Assembly: GCA_963703075.1 (NCBI GenBank)
Contig: OY969786.1
Span: forward strand, 2,418,001 to 2,482,000
Length of the DNA stretch: 64,000 nucleotides
Direction of reading: 5' to 3'
From: Korobacter sp963703075
GTDB lineage: Bacteria > Acidobacteriota > Terriglobia > Terriglobales > Acidobacteriaceae
Shown: positions 15,421 through 25,285 of the stretch, piece by piece
Numbering within the stretch: position 1 is the stretch's first letter
Layout of the letters: each line of letters begins with the position of its first letter
Made by a program: the position numbers and the translations under genes
The notes under the pieces: model-generated
Database searches by the model: none
What the model was told of the DNA's origin: nothing
Seen by the model: the letters and a program-made list of their open reading frames with translations, nothing else

Positions 15421-17697
15421 CTAGTTTTCGGCGCTGTAGTTGTAGATATTTTCTTCCAGCTCGGCGTCTGAGGAGAGGCGGAGGTCGAGCCAGCCTTCGA
15501 CGGGGAGAGCATCGAGGGGAAGTTTTTCGTGCCAGAGGCTGAAGCGGAGACGGAGGCGGTCTCCCTGCTGGGCGGAGAGGAGGGCGTGGGGAATGCGGAA
15601 CTCGAGAATGGTTCCGACAACGACTTGGACCTGTTGGGCGGCGGGATTGTCGCCGGAGATGGTGGCGTTGCCGGCGGTGAGATCGCAGTGAGCGAGGACG
15701 TGGCGCTCTTCGCCGTTGGTGACAGTCCAGGCGCGAAGGTCGCTTCCCTGGGCGTCGGCGAGAAGGCGGAACGATGTGGGGACGCGATCGCGGACGACCT
15801 CGATGTTGGTCACGAGGCGGTAGACGCTGGCGGGCGGGGTTTCATCGGCGAAATCGAGGCGGCCATAGAGGAAGTCTTCATCGACGCCGGCATAGATGAC
15901 ATCGAGGAGAAACTGTTTGCCGTGCATGGCGCTGGTGCGGCGGTCGGCGGTGTACATGGCGGCGCCCATCCAGTCGAAGTAGCCGCCGACGCGGCCGTCG
16001 ATGACGGGATGGATGAAAGCAGTCTGGGGGACGAGCATGGGGCGCACGGTGCCGGCGAGGATGGGCTGCGCCAACTCGTCGGGCGCGGATGCACCGAGGG
16101 CCTGGTAGACGTTGGAGAGGTGCTTGCGATAGAGCTCGTCGAAATCGCGATCGTTGGCGGAGTGATGCTCGGGGCCGTACCACCAGTTCCAGTCGCTGCC
16201 TTCGGCGATGAGGAGCTCTTCGTAAGCGAGGGCGCGATTTTCGTCGGTAGCGCGATGGGCGTTGTCGTCGTAAAACTTGCGGGCGGCAGAGAGCTGGTCC
16301 CAGGCACGGTTATCTTCGGGGGCGCCGATCCAGACGTTGAAGTTGGCGTTGATCCATGAACCGGGCACGAGGCTGCGGAGCTTGCCGAAATCTTCTTCGC
16401 GGGTGCGGGCGATGGCGTCGCTGATGGTGACAGCTTCGATCTGCGAATCCTTCTGCAGGGCGTCGTAAAAGCGACGGAGGAAGTCGCGGCCGTTATTGGG
16501 GTAAGACTCCCAGGCATTTTCGCCGTCGAGGATGATGGGGATGACGGCATCGTGCCCGCTGTCGAGAAGCGGCTTGGCCGAGCTGCGAATGCTGGCGATG
16601 AGATGCTGGGCGGCGTCGGCGGCGGGCATGCCCTGGTAGACGAAGCCGATGAGATCGGAGAGCCGGTGATCACGGAAGATCATGTGCATCCGGGTATCGG
16701 CATTCTCGTAGCGGTAGATACGGAACAACCGTTGCGCACCTTCGTCGTTCAGCTGTCCCTTCAAGTCACGCTCGAAGAAATGATCGACGGTACGACCGAG
16801 CACGCCTTCATCGGTGGCCATCCACTGGACACCCTGGCGGGCAGCGATCGCAATGGCTTCTTCAGAGACGCTGCCTTCGCTGGGCCACATGCCGACGGGA
16901 CGCTGGCCGAAGAGCTTCTGGTGATAGTCGAGGGCGCGGCTGATTTGTTCTTCCGCGTCGTCGGGATGCTGAAAACGACTGATAGGCAGGGGCAGGCCGG
17001 GAGAAGAAACGGCGCCGGCGTAGGTATCGCAGAGCAGGGGAAGAATGGGGTGGTAGAAGGGCGTAGCGGAGATCTCGATGCTTCCCTTCCTGGCGGCCTC
17101 AACGTAGGCGGGCACGACGGAAGAGAGAATCTCGCGCTGCATGAGCAGCATGGCGCGCTGATCGTCGGAGGTGAATCCGCTGCCTTTGCGAATAAGCGCC
17201 TGCACTTCGGGACGCTCGAGGAAGAACTCGTCGAACCAGGCAAGCTGGGAAAGAACCTGGAGGTCGGCGATGTCCTGATTGTCGAAGGCGGTGGCGACGT
17301 GCTCCTGCTGGCTGGCTTGCTGATAGCGCTGCCAGAGTTCCTGGTAGCGCGGGTAGCGGCCAATCATGTGGGTAGCATTGGCTTGAAATAGATATTGCAA
17401 CGCGAAACGGCGGCCAGATTCCCCGAGTTGGGCAGCAGGCTTGGCGACGACTTCAAGAAAAGGATCGCGCGCGGTGCCGGCGGCGTAGTCCTGCATCTGC
17501 ACGAGAAGCGATGGCACGAGATTGAAATTCTGGTGGACGTGGGGAAACTCGTCCAGCAGCTTGACCATACCGTAATAGTCCTTGAGGGCATGCATGCGGA
17601 CCCAGGGAAGCCGGTAGTCCCCGGAGACCAGGTCTTTGTAATACGGCTGGTGCATGTGCCAGAGAAGGACGAGATAGATCTTGGAATCACGTGCCAT
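15421..17697 (-). CDS. Glycoside hydrolase family 57 (alpha-amylase/glucanotransferase-like)
   Basis: 758 residues, cytoplasmic (no signal peptide). GH57 motifs in order: HMHQP at 14-18, the catalytic nucleophile E274 in GMWPSEGSVS, and the acid/base D391 in IILDGENAWE. A late beta-rich C-terminal part (from ~560) follows, as in longer GH57 proteins. Such enzymes act on alpha-glucans such as glycogen or maltodextrins; hydrolase and transferase activities cannot be separated by sequence alone. It is divergently transcribed from lptFG, with no partner glycogen genes in the window. Confidence 0.9.
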   Translation of the reverse strand: MARDSKIYLVLLWHMHQPYYKDLVSGDYRLPWVRMHALKDYYGMVKLLDEFPHVHQNFNLVPSLLVQMQDYAAGTARDPFLEVVAKPAAQLGESGRRFALQYLFQANATHMIGRYPRYQELWQRYQQASQQEHVATAFDNQDIADLQVLSQLAWFDEFFLERPEVQALIRKGSGFTSDDQRAMLLMQREILSSVVPAYVEAARKGSIEISATPFYHPILPLLCDTYAGAVSSPGLPLPISRFQHPDDAEEQISRALDYHQKLFGQRPVGMWPSEGSVSEEAIAIAARQGVQWMATDEGVLGRTVDHFFERDLKGQLNDEGAQRLFRIYRYENADTRMHMIFRDHRLSDLIGFVYQGMPAADAAQHLIASIRSSAKPLLDSGHDAVIPIILDGENAWESYPNNGRDFLRRFYDALQKDSQIEAVTISDAIARTREEDFGKLRSLVPGSWINANFNVWIGAPEDNRAWDQLSAARKFYDDNAHRATDENRALAYEELLIAEGSDWNWWYGPEHHSANDRDFDELYRKHLSNVYQALGASAPDELAQPILAGTVRPMLVPQTAFIHPVIDGRVGGYFDWMGAAMYTADRRTSAMHGKQFLLDVIYAGVDEDFLYGRLDFADETPPASVYRLVTNIEVVRDRVPTSFRLLADAQGSDLRAWTVTNGEERHVLAHCDLTAGNATISGDNPAAQQVQVVVGTILEFRIPHALLSAQQGDRLRLRFSLWHEKLPLDALPVEGWLDLRLSSDAELEENIYNYSAEN

Positions 17698-17817
17698 AGG
17701 CGCCGAAGCCGCTCCAGTGTATCAAGATCGGCAGAACTGCCAAGAGCCTTGATCGCCATCATGTGAAGGGGCTTGCACACAGGAGTTGATGGGGGTGTTT
17801 GGCGTTACACTAGAGAG

Positions 17818-20190
17818 GTGCGGAGCCGCATCCTCACTCGATACATTCTCAGCGAAGTACTGTCGCACGGGGCCATTGGCCTGGCGCTGTTCACGTTTGT
17901 CATCTTCATGCGCGACCTCGGCCGGCTGCTGGAGTTGATCGTGCGCAACAGCGCGCCGCTGCCCAGCGTGGCGGAAATTTTCTTCCTCACATTGCCGGCG
18001 GCTTTGACGGTCACGCTGCCGATGGCGGTGCTGGTGGGGATCCTGATTGGACTGAGCCGGCTGGCGGCAGACAGTGAAGTAACGGCGATCCGGGCGAGCG
18101 GCATGGGAGCGATGCTGTTCGTGAAGATCGTATCGATCTTCGCCATCGGGCTTTGGATGCTGGCGATGGTGAACACGGTCTGGGTGGCTCCGCGATCGGC
18201 GGCGGCGCTGGCGCGATTGCAAGACAAGCTGAAGAGCTCGCAAGCATCCTTCGAGATCCAGCCGCGCGTGTTCTATGAAGACTTCAAGAACCTCGTGCTG
18301 TACGTGGAAGACTCGAAGTCGGGGAGCGGGTCGGCGCTGTGGAAGGGCGTGTTCCTGGCGGATGTGAGCGTTCCCTCGCAGCCGAAGATCACCATGGCGG
18401 AGCGCGGGGTGGTGGTGCCGGAGGGAGCCGAGAGCCTGCACCTGCACCTGGAAAATGGGACGCAGCAGGAGATGACCCCGAAAGACGCTTCGCAGTACCA
18501 GATTTCTACGTTCAACGAGACCGATATACCGATCGCAGTGCCGGAGACCGACAAACCGACGCCGGACCTGGTGCCGGTAGCGGAGCTAAGCACGCGCGAG
18601 CTTTGGAACCGGGCGCACGCGGGCGGCGTGAGAGCGGGACATTATCTCGGAAATTCGAACGAGCAAGTGAAGGCGCGCTGGTATGCGGTGGAGTACAACC
18701 GGCGGCTGGCGTTGCCGACTGCTTGTTTAGTGCTGGCGCTGGTGGGCATACCGCTGGGGCTTTCTTCGCGGCGCGGCGGTAAGAGCATGGGATTCGTACT
18801 CACCATCGTGCTGGTGTTCGTCTATTACGTGCTCTCGCTGGTGGGGGTATCGCTGGGACGCGGAGGCAAGCTGCCGCCGGCGGTAGGCGTGTGGATGGCG
18901 AACGTAGTTTTTCTTTTCGCCGGCATTGGGCTGCTGTACCGGGTGGACCGGGCTCCGATTGACTTGAGCTGGCTGACCGACGGCTGGCAGGCGCTGCGGG
19001 AACGTTTTTCGATGCAGGAAAAATCGGACAGCGCCCAGGGGAAAGGCGGAGCATTCGAGAAATCGCTGGCGCGCAAGCGAGTGTTCCGGGCGAAGTTTCC
19101 GCTGCTGCTGGACGACCTGATCCTGCGCGATTTCCTGATGTACTTCGTGATGGTGCTGGCGACATTCGTGATGCTGGCGCTGGTATTCACGTTCTTCGAG
19201 CTGCTGGGCGATATCGTAAGAAACCGGATTTCGCTTTTGATGCTGGGCGACTACCTGCTGAACCTGAGCCCCTCGCTGATCTACCTGATGACGCCGTTGA
19301 GTGTGCTGCTGGCGGTACTGGTGACGTTCGGGTTGATGCAGCGTTCGAATGAGCTGACGGCGATGAAGGCGACGGGCATCAGCATTTACCGGGTGGCATT
19401 TCCGGTGATCGTGATTGCGGCGGCGGTAGCGGCGTCGTTATTCGTGTTCGACCAGGTTTATATTCCGCATGCCAACAAGCGCCAGGAAGTGTTGCGCAAC
19501 GAGATCAAGGGAAAGCCGGCGCAGACGTATTTACGTCCGGACCGGAAGTGGATTTTCGGATCGAACCATACGATTTACTACTACGAACTCTACGATGCGG
19601 ACCAAAACAGTTTTGGCGGGATTTCCATTTTCCAGTTCGATCCGAACAACTTTGCATTGACGGCGCGCTTGTACGCGCAACACGCGCACTGGGAGCCTCA
19701 CCTGCAGAAGTGGGAGTTCGAGGATGGATGGGTGCGGCGCTTCCACGGGTCGGCGATCGAGGAGTACAAGCCGTTCGATGTGACCACGACGGCGATGGCC
19801 GCGGAGCCACCTTCGTACTTCAAGAAAGAAGTGCGGCAGTCGCAGGAGATGGATTACCAAGAGTTGCTGCGGTATATCCGCGACCTGCAACAGAGCGGGT
19901 TCGACGTAGTGCGCTTCCGGGTGCAGCTGTATAAGAAGCTGGCGTATCCGCTGATCACGCTGGTGATGGCGATTTTGGCAATTCCCTTCTCGGTTTCTCG
20001 GCAGAGGCGTGGCGGCGCGCTGGCCGGGGTGGCGACGGCGATTGGCATTGCGATCTTGTACTGGGTGAGCGCGGGATTGTTTGAAGCGATGGGGAACGCC
20101 AACCAACTGCCGGCCTTGATGGCGGCCTGGGCCCCGAATTTGATCTTCGGATTTGCCGCGGGATACATGGTCCTGCGGGTACCCACGTAG
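17818..20190 (+). CDS. LptF-LptG fusion permease of the LPS export system
   Basis: About 790 residues containing two consecutive YjgP/YjgQ (LptF/G) permease units. The first spans ~1-395 (ILTRYILSEVLSHGAIGLALF, the TAIRASGMG loop, then a periplasmic beta region and three late TM helices). The second spans ~425-785 (LILRDFLMYFVMVLATFVML, ELTAMKATGIS, again a beta region and TM helices). LptF and LptG are normally separate and pair with the LptB ATPase to pull lipopolysaccharide from the inner membrane; one chain could supply the heterodimer. GTG at 17818 is chosen because homologues begin with R-I-L-x-R-Y-I-L; an earlier TTG at 17773 is the alternative. No ribosome site is seen, and TACACT ends six bases before the GTG. 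Confidence 0.9.
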   Translation: MRSRILTRYILSEVLSHGAIGLALFTFVIFMRDLGRLLELIVRNSAPLPSVAEIFFLTLPAALTVTLPMAVLVGILIGLSRLAADSEVTAIRASGMGAMLFVKIVSIFAIGLWMLAMVNTVWVAPRSAAALARLQDKLKSSQASFEIQPRVFYEDFKNLVLYVEDSKSGSGSALWKGVFLADVSVPSQPKITMAERGVVVPEGAESLHLHLENGTQQEMTPKDASQYQISTFNETDIPIAVPETDKPTPDLVPVAELSTRELWNRAHAGGVRAGHYLGNSNEQVKARWYAVEYNRRLALPTACLVLALVGIPLGLSSRRGGKSMGFVLTIVLVFVYYVLSLVGVSLGRGGKLPPAVGVWMANVVFLFAGIGLLYRVDRAPIDLSWLTDGWQALRERFSMQEKSDSAQGKGGAFEKSLARKRVFRAKFPLLLDDLILRDFLMYFVMVLATFVMLALVFTFFELLGDIVRNRISLLMLGDYLLNLSPSLIYLMTPLSVLLAVLVTFGLMQRSNELTAMKATGISIYRVAFPVIVIAAAVAASLFVFDQVYIPHANKRQEVLRNEIKGKPAQTYLRPDRKWIFGSNHTIYYYELYDADQNSFGGISIFQFDPNNFALTARLYAQHAHWEPHLQKWEFEDGWVRRFHGSAIEEYKPFDVTTTAMAAEPPSYFKKEVRQSQEMDYQELLRYIRDLQQSGFDVVRFRVQLYKKLAYPLITLVMAILAIPFSVSRQRRGGALAGVATAIGIAILYWVSAGLFEAMGNANQLPALMAAWAPNLIFGFAAGYMVLRVPT

Positions 20191-20201
20191 TTCTTCTCTC
20201 G

Positions 20202-21663
20202 ATGACAAGCAGCGATCCAGTGCAGGGCCGTGATGGGCGCGCCAAGGCCGGCGTGCTTGCGCTCACGGCGCTGGCGCTGGTGGTGCGCGTGATTGCGCTC
20301 GGACACAAAGGCCTGTGGCAGGACGAAGTGTTCAGTGTGCTGTTTGCGCGGCCGGGGAATGCGGGCTTCTGGCACGTGCTGGAAACCGCGGAAGCCAACA
20401 TGGGGTTGTACTACCTGCTGCTGCGCGGGTGGATGCACGTTTTCACCGGCGATGCAGGGGTGCGGATCCTCTCTGTGATACCTGGCGTGCTGACGGTCCC
20501 GGCAATGTACGCATTGGGGACGCGACTCTATGCGCGGCGGGTGGGTTTATGGTGCCGCAGGGTTGCTGACGGTGAACGCGTGCGCGGTGGTTTATTCGCA
20601 GGAGGCACGCGGGTACAGCCTTCTGGTGCTGTTTGTCACGCTGTCGTCCTTGAGTTTTCTGTGGGTGCTGGAACGCGCTTCGGCAATTCATGTAGCGGCC
20701 TACGCGGTGTGCACGGTCTGCGCGTTTTATTGCCACTTTTATGCAGTGTTCGTGGTGCTGGCGCAGCTTTGCGCGCTGGGATTGTTACCGGCCAACCAGG
20801 TGCCGTGGAAAAAACTGATCGCGAGCTGGGCGGTGATGGGCATCGCGATGATCCCGGGGCTGCGGGTGGTGCTGCTGTCGCACGGGTCGAACCTGTGGTG
20901 GCTGCCGCGGCCGGGACTGCTGGAGATCTATCGCACGCTGGCGTTTTTAGCGGCGGAGAGCGGCAAGGCGGTGGGAGCAGTGCTGACGGTGCTGCTGCTG
21001 ATCCCGATTGGCGTGGCGTTGATGCGGGCATGGAAGACCTGGCGCAGCAGGGGGAGATCGGAAGAAAGTTTTCGCTACGGATTTGCGGTGCTGGGATTTC
21101 TGGTGCCGATGATTGCGACGTTTGCGCTCTCGGCGTGGCGGCCGTTGTTCTTTCACCGCTTCCTGATCATCTGCCTGGTGCCGTTTTTGTTGCTGGTGGC
21201 GGACGGGCTCGAAACGATGCCGCAGCGGCGACTGACAATGGCGCTGACGATCGCGATCTTCGGGCTTTCGTCGGTGGCCACGGCGCTGTCGTACACGCGG
21301 ATACGCGAAGACTGGCGGGGAGCGGCGGCTTTCACGCTGAACACGAGTCCGGCGGACCCGGTGGTGTTTTATCTAAAGGATGCGGCGGCACCCTTTGCGT
21401 ACTATCGCGAACGGCTGGGCGGAGCACTGGCGGCGGGACAGGCGATCCGGCTGGAGACGCCGCCGACGGAGTCGCAGGTGGCGGAGTGGGCAAAAGAGTA
21501 TCCGCGGGTGTGGGTGGTGCGCTTTCCTTCGGGAACGAGAGACCTCCTCGATGTGCAGATCACGGAGACGATGGAAGGCGCGTACCGGATGTGCGCGCGG
21601 CGTGGGTTGAAAGGAATGTCGGTATCATGGTTCGTGCAGGGCGCATGCCCGGCGCAGCCTTAG
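20202..21663 (+). CDS. GT-C family glycosyltransferase (ArnT/PMT-like), frameshifted
   Basis: Polytopic membrane glycosyltransferase of about 486 residues if the frame is repaired. The first ~115 codons (20202 onward) carry the GT-C catalytic motif LWQDEVFS and then NMGLYYLLLRGW. From about 20550 the protein continues in the next frame (GAAGLLTVNACAVVYSQEARGYSL through to 21663) with many TM helices. Deleting one T from the TTT at 20546-20548 joins the two as RRVGYGAAGLL. The original frame stays open by chance into the downstream ABC gene, but the stretch between is not protein-like. It starts 11 bases after lptFG. It probably adds a sugar to a lipid-linked acceptor. Confidence 0.8.
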
Positions 21664-21737
21664 AATTCCGCATCGCCGCCGGCGAGCGCACATCTAACTG
21701 GTTATTCGCGATACAGGATGACCGGACTCCAGGAACC

Positions 21738-23519
21738 ATGATCCAGCAACTTCGGCCGTTGTTTCCGTACATGAAGAAGTACCGCCGCACGCTGTGGTTT
21801 GGCGGGCTGTGCGTACTGCTGAACAACGGCGTGTACATCATGTTCGCGCAGGTGATAGCGCGGGCGATCAACGACCTCAACCAGGCGGTGACGCGGCACA
21901 AGCTGGTGACGTACTCACTGCTGCTGCTGGCGGTGGCTGGGACAAAGGGGATTTTCCAATTCCTGACACGCTGGCTGATGATCGGGGTATCGCGCGAGAT
22001 CGAGTTCGATTTGCGCAACGATCTTTTCCGTCACCTGGAAGGGCTTTCGTATTCGTACTACCAGCGCACGCGGACGGGCGACGTAATGGCGCGGGCGACC
22101 AACGACTTGAATGCGGTGCGCATGCTGATCGGGCCGGCGATCATGTACTCGGCGAACACGCTGGCATTCATGTCGGGTGCGTTGTTCTTCATGCTGCACA
22201 TCAGCCCGAAGCTGACGCTGTATGCGTTTGCGCCGCTTCCGGTGGCGAGCATCGTGATCCAGTATTTCAGCCGACAGATTCATGAACGCTTTGAGCGCAT
22301 CCAGGCAATGTTCTCTGAGATCACGGCCCGGGTGCAGGAGAATCTTTCGGGCGTGCGAGTGGTGCGGGCGTTCGTGCAGGAAGACCCGGAGATCAAGCGC
22401 TTCGAGATGGCGAACAACGAGTACATCCGGCGGAGCCTGAAGCTGGTGCGGCTGATGGGGATGTTGTGGCCGACGCTGGAGCTGATGCTGGGAATTGCGA
22501 TCATCCTGGTGCTGTGGCTGGGCGGACGCGAAGTGCTGCAGCATCGCATGAACCTAGGCGATTTTGTCGCATTCAACATTTACATGGTGCAGTTGACGTG
22601 GCCGATTATTGCGCTGGGATGGGTGATCAACATTTTCCAGCGGGGGACGGCGTCGATGGCGCGCATCCAGCAGATTTTCGACGAGAAGCCGGAAATCACG
22701 GATGCCGATGTGCCGGCGAATGCGCCGAGCGAGGTTGTGGGCAACATCGAGTTCCGCGATTTGAGCTTCCGCTACCAGAAGCCGTTAGAGAGTGCGGAGG
22801 ACGCGGGTGCGGGTGAACCGCCGCTGGTGTTGAAGAACGTAAACCTCACGATTCCGGCGGGGACGAGCCTGGCGATTGTGGGGCCGACGGGCTCGGGCAA
22901 ATCGACGCTCGTCAATCTAATTCCGCGCATTTATGACGCGGCGCCGGGATCGGTGCTGATCGACGGAAGGCCGGTTCGCGAATCTCCGCTCGAAGTGTTG
23001 CGCAAGAATGTGGGCTTCGTGCCGCAGGAGACATTCCTGTTCAGCGACACGATACGGGAGAACATTGCGTTTGGTGCAACGGACGCGGCAGATACGGAAG
23101 TATGGGCGGCGGCAAACGCGGCGAGCATCGCGGCGGAGATCGAGGAGTTTCCAGAAACGTTCAACACGATGGTGGGCGAGCGCGGGATTACGCTCTCCGG
23201 CGGACAAAAGCAGAGGACAGCGATTGCCCGGGCGCTGATCCGTAACCCGAAGATCCTGGTGCTGGATGATGCGCTGGCGAGCGTGGATACGCAGACGGAA
23301 GACCGCATCCTGAACCATCTGCGGAGCTTGATGGAGGGACGCACGACGGTGTTTATCTCGCACCGGGTGTCGACGGTGCGCAACGCCGACCAGATCGCGG
23401 TGCTGGCCAATGGGGAGATCGTGGAGTTGGGCAACCACGACGAGCTGTTGGCGAAAAACGGATACTACACCGAGCTTTATAACAAGCAGCTTCTCGAAGA
23501 AGAACTCGAGACGGTGTAG
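21738..23519 (+). CDS. ABC exporter, MsbA-like (fused TM and ATPase domains)
   Basis: 593 residues from the ATG at 21738 (AGGA ribosome site). The TM domain (~1-320) opens with PYMKKYRRTLWFGGL and contains SYYQRTRTGDVMARATND. The ATPase has Walker A GPTGSGKST (~384), Q-loop VPQETFLFS, signature LSGGQKQR (~487), Walker B ILVLDD (~506) and H-loop SHRVST. The residue after Walker B is Asp rather than the usual catalytic Glu (LDDALASVD), as in the degenerate site of some heterodimeric exporters. The setting after LptFG and a glycosyltransferase suggests a lipid or glycolipid substrate. It is open in one frame with 20202, but the intervening codons are a shadow. Confidence 0.92.
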   Translation: MIQQLRPLFPYMKKYRRTLWFGGLCVLLNNGVYIMFAQVIARAINDLNQAVTRHKLVTYSLLLLAVAGTKGIFQFLTRWLMIGVSREIEFDLRNDLFRHLEGLSYSYYQRTRTGDVMARATNDLNAVRMLIGPAIMYSANTLAFMSGALFFMLHISPKLTLYAFAPLPVASIVIQYFSRQIHERFERIQAMFSEITARVQENLSGVRVVRAFVQEDPEIKRFEMANNEYIRRSLKLVRLMGMLWPTLELMLGIAIILVLWLGGREVLQHRMNLGDFVAFNIYMVQLTWPIIALGWVINIFQRGTASMARIQQIFDEKPEITDADVPANAPSEVVGNIEFRDLSFRYQKPLESAEDAGAGEPPLVLKNVNLTIPAGTSLAIVGPTGSGKSTLVNLIPRIYDAAPGSVLIDGRPVRESPLEVLRKNVGFVPQETFLFSDTIRENIAFGATDAADTEVWAAANAASIAAEIEEFPETFNTMVGERGITLSGGQKQRTAIARALIRNPKILVLDDALASVDTQTEDRILNHLRSLMEGRTTVFISHRVSTVRNADQIAVLANGEIVELGNHDELLAKNGYYTELYNKQLLEEELETV

Positions 23520-23531
23520 CGGGAGCGCGAC

Positions 23532-24197
23532 GTGCAGCGCCGAGTGGTGGCCGAGTGGCTGGATAGCGATGCCGGCAGCGAACGCGAAGTGCGCGATTCG
23601 ATTGCCGACCTCGAGCGCATCAATACGCTGTTCGGGGGCGTTTCCACTACCACAAGCATGATCCGTCGAATCGCGCGGGAGAGCGGCGCGAAGACGCTCA
23701 CCCTGCTGGAAGTGGCGTCGGGCGCTGGTTTTGTGCCGTCGGCGGCGAAGCGGCGGCTGCAACGCGATGGAGTCACGCTGCAAGTGAGTTTGCTTGATCG
23801 GGCGCGCACCCACCTTCCATCCAATGGAGTTCCTACCTTCGTCGGCGATGCGCTGGCGCTTCCCTTCCCTGACAACTCCTTCGACCTGGTTTCCTGTGGA
23901 CTTTTTCTTCATCATCTCAATCCAGCGCAGGCGGTGACTTTCGGACGCGAAAGTTTGCGGGTGGCGCGCAAGGCGATGCTGATCAGCGACCTGATCCGGA
24001 GCCGGATGCACCTGGTGCTCACACACGTTGGGTTGCCGCTGTTTCGCAGTCCGATCACGTGGCACGACGCGCCGGCTTCGGTGCGGGCGGCCTACACGCG
24101 GGCGGAAGTGAGCACGATGCTGGCCGACTGCGGAGCGCGGAAGATGGAAATAAAAACGCATTATCTCTACCGCATGGGCGTGATTTTATGGAAGTGA
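23532..24197 (+). CDS. Class I SAM-dependent methyltransferase
   Basis: 221 residues from a GTG at 23532. The Rossmann motif I LLEVASGAGFVP, the acidic end of strand 2 (SLLDRA) and the post-motif DLVSCGLFLHHLNP are typical of small-molecule methyltransferases of the UbiE type. Its last ten bases overlap the downstream flavin reductase, so the two are expressed together. From memory, this pair is often seen with type III polyketide synthases or polyprenyl pathways; no synthase is seen here, so the substrate is open. Confidence 0.87.
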   Translation: MQRRVVAEWLDSDAGSEREVRDSIADLERINTLFGGVSTTTSMIRRIARESGAKTLTLLEVASGAGFVPSAAKRRLQRDGVTLQVSLLDRARTHLPSNGVPTFVGDALALPFPDNSFDLVSCGLFLHHLNPAQAVTFGRESLRVARKAMLISDLIRSRMHLVLTHVGLPLFRSPITWHDAPASVRAAYTRAEVSTMLADCGARKMEIKTHYLYRMGVILWK

Positions 24198-25285
24198 ACT
24201 CGCATTACGATTTGGTGATTGCGGGGGCGGGGCCGGCAGGAAGTGCGGCGGCAATCACGGCGGCGCGGCTGGGAGCGCGGGTCTTGCTGTTGGAGCAGGG
24301 GCATTTTCCGCGGCACAAAGTATGCGGAGAGTTTGTTTCCGCTGAGTCATTGCAATTACTACGGCAGTTGCTTTTGTTTGCGCCGCATGGGGCGTCGATC
24401 CTGGACCGCGCACCTTCGATCGAGAAGGCGCGCATGTTCCTGCAAGGGACGACGGTCGACATGCCGGTGCTGGCGTCGGCGAGCATTCCGCGTTTCCTGC
24501 TGGATGAAGCGTTGTGGAACGCGGCGCACTCGGTGGGCGTGGACTGCCGCGACGGGATCACGGTAGAGAAGATCGAGGCGGATGGAGAATTCCAGGTTTC
24601 GACGTCAGAGGGAAATTTTTCGGGATTGATGGCGATTGCGACCACGGGACGATGGTCGAAGCTGCGGCAGCCGGTGGCGAAATCGAGAGCCAAGAAGCTG
24701 ATCGGAGTGAAGGCGCATTATCGCGAGGCGAACCCTGCGTGGTCGACCGACCTTTACTTTTTTCGCGGCGGGTATTGCGGGGTGCAACCAGTGGACGAGA
24801 ACACGGTGAACGCATGTGCGCTGGTGCGCGCCGATGTGGCGAGCGATCTGGAGGCAGTGTTCCGCTTGAATGGAGCGCTGGCAAAACGCGCGAAGCAATG
24901 GGAGCTCGCGATGGAACCGGTTTCGACGGCGCCGCTGATTTTCGCGGAGCCTGAGCCGGAGCGCGAGGGAGTGCTGTTTGCGGGAGACACGGCGGGATTC
25001 ATCGATCCGTTTGCAGGCGATGGGATCTCGCTGGCACTGCGGACGGGAGCAGCGGCCGCGCAGGCGGCGATGCACGCGATCGCGGGGAGAGTCTCGGTGA
25101 GCGAGGCGGCACGCAATTACCGGCGGCGTTACGAGAAACAATTTCTTCCGGCATTCCGAGCGGCGGCCAACGCGCGGTGGGTGATCGGCTGCCCGCGGCC
25201 GCTGCCGCAGTTCGCACTGCAGTTGTTGCGCTTTCCGAAGATTGCGCGTGCGGTTTTCTCGCGCACGCGAGGGATTGCGGCCTAG
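24188..25285 (+). CDS. FAD-dependent oxidoreductase of the geranylgeranyl-reductase family
   Basis: 365 residues from the ATG at 24188, which overlaps the end of the methyltransferase gene. The N-terminal dinucleotide fold is VIAGAGPAGSAAAITAARLG. The family signature HKVCGEFVS follows FPR, and the FAD-ribityl motif is LFAGDTAGFIDPFAGDGISLAL (~275-300). Such enzymes reduce isoprenoid double bonds or halogenate/oxidise small aromatics. With the neighbouring methyltransferase and lipid-export genes, an envelope lipid or quinone-like product is a reasonable inference. It overlaps nagA tail to tail by four bases. Confidence 0.88.
   Translation: MEVNSHYDLVIAGAGPAGSAAAITAARLGARVLLLEQGHFPRHKVCGEFVSAESLQLLRQLLLFAPHGASILDRAPSIEKARMFLQGTTVDMPVLASASIPRFLLDEALWNAAHSVGVDCRDGITVEKIEADGEFQVSTSEGNFSGLMAIATTGRWSKLRQPVAKSRAKKLIGVKAHYREANPAWSTDLYFFRGGYCGVQPVDENTVNACALVRADVASDLEAVFRLNGALAKRAKQWELAMEPVSTAPLIFAEPEPEREGVLFAGDTAGFIDPFAGDGISLALRTGAAAAQAAMHAIAGRVSVSEAARNYRRRYEKQFLPAFRAAANARWVIGCPRPLPQFALQLLRFPKIARAVFSRTRGIAA

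Noticed and set aside
20202..23519. One very long open frame covering the glycosyltransferase and the ABC exporter as a single protein
   Set aside because: The middle third (20550-21730) is Gly/Arg-rich and unlike any protein, while the overlapping frame gives a continuous membrane protein. Two genes with one frameshift explain it better.
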